A stretch of DNA of 36,387 bases from Chitinophaga pinensis (GCA_945874665.1 CAMCHJ010000019.1:1-36387), one strand, 5' to 3'; shown: positions 17,329-26,175, numbered from the stretch's first letter. Numbers and translations are program-made. The notes: a model not told the origin generated them from the letters alone.

Positions 17329-18317
17329 GGCTGAACGGGTTGATTGATTGAAAAGGCCAATAAATCCATATCACACTCGGTGTATCCGCTCGTAGGATTT
17401 CCTAAAAACAACATATCTACCCGGAGTAACTTATGAGGTTCGTGCACGCCATTGCCTTTGGGCGCGCTAGGAGCACCATTTTCGAGGGCTACCAAATCGA
17501 CATAACGGGTGCTTTTTAACTCCCAAATGGCCCCTGGCCGGATTTCAATGGCCCACATATCTTCATTGGCTTGGTTAAAAGTACCATCACCATTATCATC
17601 TTCGCGAAATTGCAGCAGGATGATGCCATTGTTGAGGTTGGCGCGCTGCCTGTAAATACCGTTAAAATACACGGAGGCTGCGTTGTTTGGTAATCCAAAA
17701 CCAGCTGTGCTGTTGTAGGCAGCGGCATTAAGGGTAAGCATGCCCTTGAGCCAGTCCCAATTCACGGTGCCACCCATCTTATAATACTGCTTGCCTTCGG
17801 CCAAAGGCGGGGTGGAATCGATCCTAAACTTCATTTCGGCGCCTGTTTGTACAAAGGGCACCCAGGTACCAGAAATCCCTGTTTCAAAATTATCGAGTAC
17901 AATGGCATCGAGCACCCGCTTGCCGGTTACTTCGATGGTACTGCGCAGGGTATCGGTTTGGTCTTTGAAGGTGAGCATCACATCGCAGCTTTCTAAGCCA
18001 AAAGTGGGAAATTGCGTGGTTTCACCCAGCCAGCGGCTGTTGGTGAGTTCGATGCTGCGCGACTTGCCGGTGATGCGTTTTACTGCGCCTGACGTACGGC
18101 CAGTAATCTCGATTTGCCAATCGATTAAAATGCTCATTCGGGCTGAAAAATGGACTTGTTCGCCAGTTTCAAAATTCACTTGCGTGGCCGAAACTGTCAA
18201 GGGCTCGAGGACGCGGAAATTGCCGTATAAATCCGACAAAAGTGGGCCTGCGGGTTCTAAATCGCGTTGACATCCACCAAAAACCAAAAGGGTTAAACCA
18301 AAAACCAGGTATCTCAT
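17325..18317 (-). CDS. Lipoprotein of unknown function in the glycan operon
   Basis: 330 residues. The signal ends at a lipobox cysteine (LLVFGGC, Cys16) and is followed by a beta-rich body. About 25-130 looks like an Ig/PKD-type fold (VSATQVNFETGEQVHFSA). About 140-330 has the look of a CBM11/galactose-binding sandwich (IVLDNFETGISGTWVPFVQ, YYKMGGTVNWDWLKGMLTLN). I recognise no named family. Position suggests a surface glycan-binding protein taking the place that SusD/SusE-type proteins hold in ordinary loci. Its end overlaps the CBM9-like gene by four bases. Confidence 0.7.
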   Translation of the reverse strand: MRYLVFGLTLLVFGGCQRDLEPAGPLLSDLYGNFRVLEPLTVSATQVNFETGEQVHFSARMSILIDWQIEITGRTSGAVKRITGKSRSIELTNSRWLGETTQFPTFGLESCDVMLTFKDQTDTLRSTIEVTGKRVLDAIVLDNFETGISGTWVPFVQTGAEMKFRIDSTPPLAEGKQYYKMGGTVNWDWLKGMLTLNAAAYNSTAGFGLPNNAASVYFNGIYRQRANLNNGIILLQFREDDNGDGTFNQANEDMWAIEIRPGAIWELKSTRYVDLVALENGAPSAPKGNGVHEPHKLLRVDMLFLGNPTSGYTECDMDLLAFSINQPVQP

Positions 18318-18320
18318 GAC

Positions 18321-19976
18321 TTAAAATTGAATAAAATAAGCTAAAAATCCAGAACGGATGTTCATTTGAATACCGGCCTCGCGCACATTGCTGAGCAGCA
18401 TTCCGGCTTGGAGGGTCGATTTGCCGAATACCTTGTAGCTCACCGATAAAACGGGCAGGGTTTCAACATAGTCGTATTTCACTTCGTTATAGAACACAAT
18501 TTCGTTTTGGGCATTGCGCTCCGCATTGAAACCGGTTCCGCGGTTTTGTACTTGAATCAAACCGGCATCAAAACGCAGGTCTTTATTGAGCTGATACCCC
18601 AAATTGGCACTCAACCAAGGCATTTGCACGTTGAGGGCAGGCACCTCGGCATTATCGCTGGGGCGGAAGGCATTTTGGTAGCGGTACATCAGCTTGGCAT
18701 CGAACTTTCGCAGGGCATAGCCTGCGGTTACCTCAGCTCTTGTGAACTGGGTGAGGTTGGTAGTTCCGCTGCCGCGGATTTCGCTGAACCATTGCAGGCG
18801 GGTGCTGAGCGACAAGCCCTTTACCAAGACACCAGGCTGCCAACCGATGGTTACACCGCGGCGGTTGGGGGTGGCTTCTCCAAATGGATCGAGCAAGAGG
18901 TAGTTCGATTGATCGTCGCCCAGGGTGGTACTCCAAGCCGCACGGTACAAACCGGCTTCGCGGGCAAAGTCGTACAAACTGGCAGTGCGCAATGCACGTT
19001 CGTTGCCTACTGCACGAAACGAGCGGGGAATGCCGGCGGGATTGTACGCTGTGGTTTGGGCGGCGGGATTAAAATAATCGGGGCCCACTTCCGCATAACG
19101 TACTTGCCACTGCTTGCCTATTTTGAGGCCAACGGTGTAGAAATAGTCGCTTTTGACAGTATTACCTGTGTCGGCAAACTGACTGCGTGAGTTGCCCAGC
19201 TCCCAGTTTAAACGCAGGAATCCGTTGCCCAAGCTGCCATCGGTAGCCAATACGGTATTGCGGTACAAGTCGGTGCTGGCCGAGGTGCCACCTAGGTCGT
19301 TAACCGATACCAAGGTACCACCCACCCGCAACGGAAAATCGCCCCAAATGAGTTCGGTGCGACCACCAAATGCCCATTGCTCGGTGGCAGCACCGCCAAA
19401 ACCTGGGCGCAAACGCATGGCAAAAAGGGAGTTAGACATTTTTTGAGGTCCTTTTTTAAACAACAGCCCAAAATCGAGCGCGGCGCCTTGCGTACGCCAG
19501 GTACCGTTGTTATTCATAAACACATCGTAGCCCGGCATGTTTTGTTGGATGGTTTGCATGGCCTGCACCCCATTAAACAGCTCCAAAACTGGAGCAGCAC
19601 GAAACATGGTATAGGGTGTGAGGGCATAATCCATATCGCCCACGGTGTACTTAAAGCGGTTTTGGATGAGGCCCTTCACGGTAAGCTGACGGATATCGAA
19701 ACTAACGCCTGAGCCCCAAAAGCCGCCATAATCGTTACGTATGCGCACCATGGCTTGCACCTCGGTAGCGGCATTGGGCCGGATGTTGACGCCCAAATCG
19801 GCCAGCACATGGCCCGAATTTTCGCGTGGCAAGGTCACCGTATCACCTGCCAGCTGTAGCCGGTCGGCAAAATACACCGCCCGTGCCCCGCCATTAAGCG
19901 AAAATTTAGGGGGTGGCGACTGACCGAAGCTTTGTACGGCCGAAAATAAACTTAGCAGAAGGAGGAAATTTTTCAT
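18321..19976 (-). CDS. Outer-membrane beta-barrel protein (551 aa), family not recognised
   Basis: Signal peptide (1-19, SFGQ), then alternating hydrophobic/polar strands throughout (FTRAEVTAGYALRKFDAKLM, RFDAGLIQVQNRG) and a terminal strand ending AYFIQF. A C-terminal phenylalanine preceded by alternating aromatics is the signal read by the BAM assembly machine. There is no TonB-dependent plug domain or TonB box, so it is not a SusC. A porin-like role is inferred. Its ATG overlaps the stop of the larger barrel gene (TGATG at 19974-19978), so the two barrels are translationally coupled. Confidence 0.8.
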   Translation of the reverse strand: MKNFLLLLSLFSAVQSFGQSPPPKFSLNGGARAVYFADRLQLAGDTVTLPRENSGHVLADLGVNIRPNAATEVQAMVRIRNDYGGFWGSGVSFDIRQLTVKGLIQNRFKYTVGDMDYALTPYTMFRAAPVLELFNGVQAMQTIQQNMPGYDVFMNNNGTWRTQGAALDFGLLFKKGPQKMSNSLFAMRLRPGFGGAATEQWAFGGRTELIWGDFPLRVGGTLVSVNDLGGTSASTDLYRNTVLATDGSLGNGFLRLNWELGNSRSQFADTGNTVKSDYFYTVGLKIGKQWQVRYAEVGPDYFNPAAQTTAYNPAGIPRSFRAVGNERALRTASLYDFAREAGLYRAAWSTTLGDDQSNYLLLDPFGEATPNRRGVTIGWQPGVLVKGLSLSTRLQWFSEIRGSGTTNLTQFTRAEVTAGYALRKFDAKLMYRYQNAFRPSDNAEVPALNVQMPWLSANLGYQLNKDLRFDAGLIQVQNRGTGFNAERNAQNEIVFYNEVKYDYVETLPVLSVSYKVFGKSTLQAGMLLSNVREAGIQMNIRSGFLAYFIQF

Positions 19977-22000
19977 CAGAACAACAACTTCAATTCAATA
20001 GTAGATTCAGTGCCGCGGTATTTGTCAAATTCATAACTGCGGTCTTCAAAAGCAAAATATTTGTGGCGCAAGTACACGCACACATTATCGGCTGCCCAAA
20101 TGTCGATACCGATGCCGCGGGCAGCACCATACTGTTCAAAAGGCCGGCCAAGAACGTTCTGAGGGATCACAATACCCCCTAAAGAAATGTCGCCGCTGAG
20201 CATCATTACCAAACTGATGCGGCTGTTCCACTGCAGATAAAGCTCATTTTCGGTAGCGTATTGGCGCAGTATGGCTTGCGGCGCCGTTTTAATTACAGCG
20301 GCTTGGGTTTGCACCGAGGCAGCGCGCAGGAGGTGGTTAAACACCAGCACCTTTTCGCCCAAACGGATGCGGTACAAGGCCTGCAACTCGAGCTGAGAAA
20401 AATACAAGGCTTCGTTGATGGGATTTCTAAAATCGAAACGCTCGTAAGTGCTGCGGTATAAAACATTGGTTCGGCCATAGGGACCTACATGTTGCGGGAA
20501 GCCCCATCGGTAAAAGCGACTGCGGGTAAGTGCGTTCACCGGCCTGCCAAACGAAATGTTGGTGGCGCCGGTAGTGATTTCGCGACTCAAACTATATCCT
20601 CCCGAAAAATACACATTGGCGGGTTGAAAGCCGATGTTGAGGTCGATGCCTTGTCGGTTGTTGGCCAACTGTCCAAAGCCCAAAAGCGACGAGCCACTGG
20701 GAAAAAGCAGCGCACCACTGCCAGCTTGTCCTGCCGGGATATTCGAAATTGACGCCTCGGCCACGCTGGTATTTACAAAAGCCCCCACGTTGTTTACTGC
20801 ACCAGGGTCGATGTAATAGGCCTGACCAAAGAGTCGCAGGCTTTTGTTGATTTGCCAGCGCACCTTGGATTGGGCCACGAGGCCGCCTTGCTGACCAAGT
20901 TGGGTAGACTGGTAACCGGAATAACCTGCCTCTAGGTCAAAATTAAATTGCTTTTGCAAGCGACTTATTTTAACCGTATGGATTTGCGAGCCAAACCGTT
21001 GGGTCAACAAACTATCGGTGTACGACCGTTGGTTCATGGTTTGGGCACTCAGTCGCCAGTGCGTGGTCATGAGCCATTGGTATTGTCCACCCCAAGCCGC
21101 ATTCGGCCGCAGGTCGAAGCCCCCATTTTGCTCGTTTTTACCAAACATCAATTTGGCACTCTGATTTTTTGGCAGCTGGCTCATGCTCAAGACGGCACCT
21201 GTAAAGGCTCTTTTACCCCAGCGCTCTTCTTGATCTACCCTGCCTGCATCCACATAGCGGTTGTATCGCTGATGCACACTGCTGCCAATGGGATCCCAGG
21301 GATTGCGATCAAACAGCATGTAGCGCTCATAGGCGGTGTAGGCACCCATGGTCAGGTCGGTCATGTCTTCCCAGTGAATGCCTCCCAATTTAATGGCCAA
21401 CGGACCCAGTGCGGTAGGCACCGTGGCGTGCAGGTTGATGCCCAGGTTGAGTAAAAGACTTTGACCGAGGCGCGGGCTGCCGAGGGGATTATCGAGACCA
21501 GGGCGAGCGGTATCGGCCGTAGGCTGACTGTAGGCCGCCAAACCTGGCCTGTCGAGGAACTGAAAAGCGAATAAATCTAACCCCCAACTCACTCCTGAGC
21601 GCGATTTGCCGTTGATGTTGATGAGCATATTGGGCAGTTGCGTATCGTCGCCAATAAACACCTCACGCAAAGGCAAATTGCTGGTGGGCAAGAAGGCATA
21701 CGGCGCAGGCATGTTGCGGTAAGTACCAAAAAACCGGTAAAAGCCATTCACATTCAGCGACCGCAGGCGGCTGGGCTCCATTTTTGGGAAGGTACCAAAA
21801 TCGGTCGACGCCAGACGTTGGTTATTGTTGCTATCCACAAACAAGCGCCACAGCAAAGATGCTTGGGGACTGAGCCGTTTCAAAGGCGCTGAGGTGGTGC
21901 TGTCGGCCGGCATTAAAGCGGGTGCTGAAGGCTGGGCCATCGCCCTGCCCGTACCTATGAGGACCAATGCCAGCAGTAGAAAACGTAAAAACTTGTTCAT
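19976..22000 (-). CDS. Outer-membrane beta-barrel protein (674 aa), family not recognised
   Basis: Signal peptide (1-22, AMAQ) followed by a short Pro/Ala/Thr-rich stretch and a long beta-strand region beginning SLNVNGFYRFFGTYRNMPAP. The protein ends in a terminal strand finishing ELKLLF, a BAM-type C-terminus. It has many aromatic-girdle strands and large asparagine/glycine-rich loops, as in porins or outer-membrane scaffolds, and no TonB plug. The start overlaps the GH gene upstream by four bases (ATGA). Possible roles are oligosaccharide diffusion channel or anchor for the surface enzymes; sequence alone does not decide. Confidence 0.8.
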   Translation of the reverse strand: MNKFLRFLLLALVLIGTGRAMAQPSAPALMPADSTTSAPLKRLSPQASLLWRLFVDSNNNQRLASTDFGTFPKMEPSRLRSLNVNGFYRFFGTYRNMPAPYAFLPTSNLPLREVFIGDDTQLPNMLININGKSRSGVSWGLDLFAFQFLDRPGLAAYSQPTADTARPGLDNPLGSPRLGQSLLLNLGINLHATVPTALGPLAIKLGGIHWEDMTDLTMGAYTAYERYMLFDRNPWDPIGSSVHQRYNRYVDAGRVDQEERWGKRAFTGAVLSMSQLPKNQSAKLMFGKNEQNGGFDLRPNAAWGGQYQWLMTTHWRLSAQTMNQRSYTDSLLTQRFGSQIHTVKISRLQKQFNFDLEAGYSGYQSTQLGQQGGLVAQSKVRWQINKSLRLFGQAYYIDPGAVNNVGAFVNTSVAEASISNIPAGQAGSGALLFPSGSSLLGFGQLANNRQGIDLNIGFQPANVYFSGGYSLSREITTGATNISFGRPVNALTRSRFYRWGFPQHVGPYGRTNVLYRSTYERFDFRNPINEALYFSQLELQALYRIRLGEKVLVFNHLLRAASVQTQAAVIKTAPQAILRQYATENELYLQWNSRISLVMMLSGDISLGGIVIPQNVLGRPFEQYGAARGIGIDIWAADNVCVYLRHKYFAFEDRSYEFDKYRGTESTIELKLLF

Positions 22001-23310
22001 GGCAGCTGACTAAAAGTTTCAAATTGCACCATTTTGCGAGGGCGCTGGCCTTCGGGGAGCGGCTGCACAAAAACCGGCACATTGCCGTATGCTACCCAGC
22101 CATCCACATCGGCATAAATAAAAATGCGGTAGGCGCCTTCGGTTTCAGGAGCTTTGAGCGACAAGGATTTTCCATTGAATTTGCGCACCTTTTTGCGCTC
22201 AATGCTGGCTGGACGACCTTCTACGTCGCCACCGGATTTAATGTCCTGACTTTCGGGGATAATTTCGTACCTCAATTTCACCTCCTCCAGCGACTGGCTT
22301 TGCAAAGCCAAGGGTAACTCGATGGCATCGGCCGCTTGGGTCATCAAATAGGGTTTTTCGAAGCCGCCCAACGATACGGGGGCGGGCTCTTGGGTGCCCA
22401 TCCAGGCTTGTTTAATGGCCCAGAGGGTTTCGGTTTTTTCTTTGTATTCGGTGAAAATGCCGTACCAGCTGGGCGTGGTTTCTTGTTTTTGTCCCCATAA
22501 AAACACGTAAGAGCCCATGCAATGCGCCTTCTCCGCCCAAATTTTATCTTGATAGCGGCGGGTATAACTTTCGGCCTTTTGTGCGCTGCTTTGCTCGAGG
22601 GGTGCTCCCCAAGGCGCGCGTTTTACTTCCCAGTGGCCGTTAGGGCCCCATTCGGTAATCATGTACGGGCCCGTCCAGCCGAAGCGCTCAATCTGACTCG
22701 GCAGTTTATCGAGGTCGCCATAAGTATTAATGCTGTAAAAATCGAGGCTCGGACAGCGCGCTTTGATCAGCTGCACCTCAATAGAATCGAGGCCGGCGGT
22801 AATGGTAGTAGTAGGATGGTGCGGGTCGATTTCTTTGATCATTTTGGCGATGTCTTCTACCGCGTACCACACATTGGTATTGCTGTAATTGAGGTCTACC
22901 TCGTTACCCACACCCCAAGCCAATAAGGCGGGATGGTCTTTCAGTGCCAGCACCTCCTTGCGGAAGGCATCTTTTTGTCGGCGCACCGCCACCGAATCGT
23001 CGTAATCGAAGCCATGGCGCTCGTGCTGCAGCCAGAGGCCCATCATCACCGTGAGCCCATGTTTGTGGGCTTCATCCAAAATTTGCAGCGCATTTTCGGC
23101 GCCCCAAGTGCGGATAGAGTTGCCACCCGATGCCACCACTTCTTTGAGATAAACCGAGCCACCGGCGCCTTTTACGTAATAAGGCTGGCCATTGCGCAAC
23201 AGCGTAAATTCACCGGAAGCGTTTTTACCTACTTCGGTATGAACTGGCTGCGCCTGAAGACGAGCGCTTGTGAGCAGCCAGCCAGCTATCCATAATAAAG
23301 TCCACCTCAT
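21997..23310 (-). CDS. Clan GH-A glycoside hydrolase (GH2-barrel-like), first gene of the operon
   Basis: 437 residues. Signal peptide (1-20, LQAQ), then a TIM barrel opening with LLRNGQPYYVKGAGGS, the loop also found in GH2 C-terminal domains. SIRTWG, the acid/base E137 in WGVGNEVD and the nucleophile E220 in YMITEWGPNG mark it as a clan A retaining enzyme. Residues about 320-437 form a beta-sandwich appendage. It lacks the two N-terminal sandwich domains of ordinary GH2 enzymes. Activity on a beta-glucan is likely from context but not shown. The gene is preceded by a promoter-like sequence and leads the eight-gene operon. Confidence 0.86.
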   Translation of the reverse strand: MRWTLLWIAGWLLTSARLQAQPVHTEVGKNASGEFTLLRNGQPYYVKGAGGSVYLKEVVASGGNSIRTWGAENALQILDEAHKHGLTVMMGLWLQHERHGFDYDDSVAVRRQKDAFRKEVLALKDHPALLAWGVGNEVDLNYSNTNVWYAVEDIAKMIKEIDPHHPTTTITAGLDSIEVQLIKARCPSLDFYSINTYGDLDKLPSQIERFGWTGPYMITEWGPNGHWEVKRAPWGAPLEQSSAQKAESYTRRYQDKIWAEKAHCMGSYVFLWGQKQETTPSWYGIFTEYKEKTETLWAIKQAWMGTQEPAPVSLGGFEKPYLMTQAADAIELPLALQSQSLEEVKLRYEIIPESQDIKSGGDVEGRPASIERKKVRKFNGKSLSLKAPETEGAYRIFIYADVDGWVAYGNVPVFVQPLPEGQRPRKMVQFETFSQLP

Positions 23311-23334
23311 GCAACAATTTTAAGATTTGCCCGA

Positions 23335-23366
23335 CAAGTTATAGTATATTTTACAATTACCACAAA
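23335..23366 (-). promoter_or_regulatory. Candidate promoter of the carbohydrate operon
   Basis: On the minus strand TTTG (23366-23363) is followed after 19 bp by TATAACTTG (23343-23335), a near match to the Bacteroidota -7 element at the correct spacing, about 25 bp upstream of the first ATG (23310). No obvious palindromic operator for the Nudix regulator was found in 23311-23521. Confidence 0.35.
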
Positions 23367-23521
23367 AGCTTGGACTTTTTTTCGATAAATATAAGGAGTC
23401 TGCCTATTTACAAGCTCGAAGCGAACGGATAAGCCATTTTCTTTTTTTCCAGCAAGCAAACGTGGCGCTGTAAGCTCCCTCAAAATTTCATGATTTAAGT
23501 AGCCGACAAAAACGTTTAGCT

Positions 23522-23780
23522 TTATAAATGCACTTTTGAAAAAGAGCAGATTTTCACCAAGTCAAATTGCCAGCATACTAAGTGGTGGTTTAGTGTGTTG
23601 GATATTGTAGGTCTGCTGAACGAAGAATCGGACTACACCAAAGTCCGAAACTATTGGGAATACCTAAAAGCCAAACTCAAAAAGCAAAACAATCAGTTGG
23701 TTAGTGCCACTACCCAACTGAAGCTGCTGGCTGCCGATGGCAAAAAGTATAAAACCGATGTGGTAGATTGCCAAGTATGA
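23522..23780 (+). pseudogene. Remnant of a BRO-N/phage antirepressor-type protein
   Basis: An open frame from about 23522 to the stop at 23778-23780 reads EKEQIFTKSNCQ, KWWFSVLDIVGLLNEE, SDYTKVRNYWEYLKAKLKK, TQLKLLAADGKKYKTDVVD. This is the Bacteroidota form of the BRO N-terminal domain found in phage antirepressors and mobile-element proteins (usual pattern: WYFSVVDIV, YW..LK.RL, QLKL.A.DGK...TDVAD). There is no ATG before the conserved part, so translation could only begin at poor GTG/TTG codons near 23595, and the protein stops right after TDVVD where intact members continue for 100 or more residues. It is a broken gene, likely left by a mobile element. Confidence 0.7.
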
Positions 23781-23873
23781 ATGAGCATTCAGAAAATGTT
23801 TATGAAGGGCATTGATTATTCGTATTACTACGAAACGTAAAAACACTGGAGCACTTCCTCCCCCCCTAATCCC

Positions 23874-25235
23874 TTACCGCAAAATATAATACTGATACGG
23901 CGCTAGGCTCAGCTCGCTGCCCAAGGTCAACGAATCTTGCGCCATCACATCCCACCAGGTTTTGTTGGCCAAGGCGGCGGGTAGGCTCAGCGATTGCTGG
24001 CTGTTGCGTACATTAGCAAAAACGGCCACCGTTTCAGCCTGGTGGGTTTTGGTAAAGGCCACTATGTTGGTATTGGCAAAGCTGGTAAGCGCACCTCGCC
24101 TTGCGGCCCTGGAGCTGGCATAAAACTGCAGCATGCGCTGTTTGGCGGCTAAAAAAGCAGGGTTGGCGTTCCAGTTGATGGTGGAGCGGCTGAAAAAAGG
24201 CAGTGTGCCGGATCTGGCTACTTCCTGACTGCTGTAAAGGAGCGGCACGCCATTCAAAAAATTAGTGATGACCCAGGCCGACATGGCCCCTGCTTGTCCG
24301 TTAAACAGCTGAATAGGCGTGGCGTCCCAGGCCGACTCGTCGTGGTTGGTGGTAAAGCGCACCCAATGTTTGCCAGCGGGAGTATTGAGGTATTCGTTGC
24401 TGCTGGTGGTAACCAAATGACCAGCGGTTTGTCCGTTGAACACATTTTTGAGGGCGCCATAAAAGGCCCAGCCAAAGCTCAGGTCGAAACCCGCTTCGAA
24501 ATGATTGCTGCGACTACCTTCTGCAAAAAAGATGATGTTGCGTCCAGCCATGGTGTCGGTGCTTTGGATGGCCTGCTGCCAGAAGTCGAAAGGCACGCCG
24601 TCGGCATAATCGCACCGAAAGCCGTCGATGTTGGCCTCATAAATCCAGTAGTGCATGGCCTCAATCATGGCCTTGCGCATGTTTTGGTTGTTGAAGTTGA
24701 GGTCGGCCACGTCCAACCAATTGGTACCTGGCGGGTGGATGATGGTACCGCTGGCATTTTGGGTGTACCAGCTGGTGCTGTCGAGCCACGGGTGGTCCCA
24801 GGCGGTGTGGTTGGCCACCCAGTCGAGCATCACGGCCATGCCGCGGGCGTGGGCGGCATCGGTAAACTGGCGGAGGTCAGCGAGACTGCCGTATTCGCTG
24901 GCCACGGCTTTGTAATCGCGCACCGAGTAGGGCGAGTTTACCGAGTTCACCGTGCCAATGGGGTAGATGGGCATGAGCCAGATGACATTGGTGCCCAGAC
25001 TTTTGATGTGATCGAGCTTGGCGATGACGGCTTGCAAATTGCTGCCAGGACCAAAAGCCCGCAGGTTTACCTCGTACATCACAATGTCGTCGATGGCAGG
25101 CATGGCGGTAAACGGCTGTCCGTAGCCTGGGCGATTGTTGGGATTTTGCGGATCGATGAGCGTGTTAGGGGTATCTTTTTTACAGCCAGTAGTCCCCAGC
25201 AAAACCAGCAGCAGCCAAACGGCAACCTTCATCAT
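23874..25235 (-). CDS. GH13 alpha-amylase-family lipoprotein
   Basis: 453 residues from the ATG at 25235. A lipoprotein signal ends at Cys18 (LLGTTGC). All four GH13 signature regions are present: D138-W-V-A-N-H143 (region I), GFRCD with nucleophile D209 (region II), acid/base E239 in FFAEG (region III) and N297-H298-D299 (region IV). These enzymes cut alpha-1,4-glucans such as starch, glycogen or maltodextrins. The short C-terminal beta domain ends YQYYIL. The frame extends 35 codons further to 25340, but those residues are not signal-like, so 25235 is preferred. It is a single gene separated from the beta-glucan operon by the BRO-N remnant. Confidence 0.9.
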   Translation of the reverse strand: MMKVAVWLLLVLLGTTGCKKDTPNTLIDPQNPNNRPGYGQPFTAMPAIDDIVMYEVNLRAFGPGSNLQAVIAKLDHIKSLGTNVIWLMPIYPIGTVNSVNSPYSVRDYKAVASEYGSLADLRQFTDAAHARGMAVMLDWVANHTAWDHPWLDSTSWYTQNASGTIIHPPGTNWLDVADLNFNNQNMRKAMIEAMHYWIYEANIDGFRCDYADGVPFDFWQQAIQSTDTMAGRNIIFFAEGSRSNHFEAGFDLSFGWAFYGALKNVFNGQTAGHLVTTSSNEYLNTPAGKHWVRFTTNHDESAWDATPIQLFNGQAGAMSAWVITNFLNGVPLLYSSQEVARSGTLPFFSRSTINWNANPAFLAAKQRMLQFYASSRAARRGALTSFANTNIVAFTKTHQAETVAVFANVRNSQQSLSLPAALANKTWWDVMAQDSLTLGSELSLAPYQYYILR

Positions 25236-25505
25236 GCGAAGCCCACGGGGGTTGCATACAAACAGACGAAGGAAACAAAGGGGCATGCGCTCGTATTTAA
25301 GTGTGCAAGCTAAGCAATTCATGCAATTCCCGAAAATCAAAGCCTTTGGATGGGGGGAAATCGCCTGTTTTTCGAATCAGCACAATAAATATTACCTTAT
25401 TTCAAAAGCAAAACGCCCAACATCCCTCAAAGCACAGCTAATGAAGCCGATTCAAAAGCAGGTAAATAGGCACCAAAAAACAGGTAACAAACACTTCATC
25501 CCAAC

Positions 25506-25895
25506 TCACATATAAAAATAAAAGAACACAATCACCTGCCTGCGCCTGAGTCCATCGGCCCTGCCTATAAACCTGCCGTTGCCATCATACAGCCGGTCGC
25601 CATCTATCCGCCCTAAATTGGCTCCTGTGCCACTGTAGAGCCTATCGCCATCCACGCGGCCCATTTGGCGCCCGTTGCCGTCGTAAATGCGCTCGCCATC
25701 GATCCTGCCAATGTTTCTGCCTGAGCCGTCATAAATCCGCTCGCCATCGACCCTGCCGATGTTACGACCACTGCCATCGTAATAGCGTTCGCCATCTACC
25801 CTGCCGATGTTACGACCAGTGCCATCATACATGCGCTGCGCATCGGCGGCAGTGAAGCAAAGCAGGAGCAGGAACATCAGGATTAGCTTATGCAT
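25506..25895 (-). CDS. Small secreted protein of six 16-residue repeats (beta-flower-like)
   Basis: 129 residues. A signal peptide (1-20, ADAQ) precedes six tandem 16-residue repeats of the form YDGxGRxIGRVDGERx (residues 23-118) and a short hydrophobic aromatic tail (VIVFFYFYM). Such repeats are predicted to make short beta strands with DG turns. The pattern resembles Bacteroidota proteins described as five-fold beta-flower proteins, an assignment I make from memory of the repeat style. The ATG at 25895 starts the signal peptide; the frame is open to 26024 but the extra residues are not signal-like. Function unknown. The next protein at 26667 has the same plan with different repeats. Confidence 0.82.
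   Translation of the reverse strand: MHKLILMFLLLLCFTAADAQRMYDGTGRNIGRVDGERYYDGSGRNIGRVDGERIYDGSGRNIGRIDGERIYDGNGRQMGRVDGDRLYSGTGANLGRIDGDRLYDGNGRFIGRADGLRRRQVIVFFYFYM
25542..25829 (-). repeat. Tandem 48-bp coding repeats, six copies
   Basis: Six in-frame 48-bp units encode YDG-x-GR-x-IGR-x-DG-x-R. The copies nearest the N-terminus are the most alike (stretches such as CTGCCGATGTTACGACCA recur) while the last ones have drifted, which suggests expansion at the 5' end. Confidence 0.9.
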
Positions 25896-26175
25896 GTCTT
25901 TTATTTTTAAAGATTGACAACGTACGGCTGCTAAGATAACAAGGTTTGAACGTTGTAATAGCACATGTCGCGTATTTCGCTCCGCAGCTACGCCTTGTTC
26001 ACCGCCTGAGACGCTCTTGACCACCGTGTGCGCAGCACGCCATCAAAAAAGCCCTACTTTTAGCGAAAAGACCGCATGTCTTTCATTTTGGAGCAAAAAC
26101 ACATCCTCAACCAGCATTTTGAAATAATGCCTGGCAGGCTAGTTATATTCACTCCTTGATTAAATACTAAACAAA

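Noticed and set aside
18507-19190. A 227-codon plus-strand frame opposite the 551-aa barrel gene
   Set aside because: Antisense shadow of a protein with a clear signal peptide and barrel C-terminus in a tight operon.
24294-25313. A 339-codon plus-strand frame opposite the GH13 gene
   Set aside because: It lies antisense to a gene with all four GH13 motifs and shows the Val/Gly/His-rich bias of a shadow frame; no signal peptide or family resemblance.
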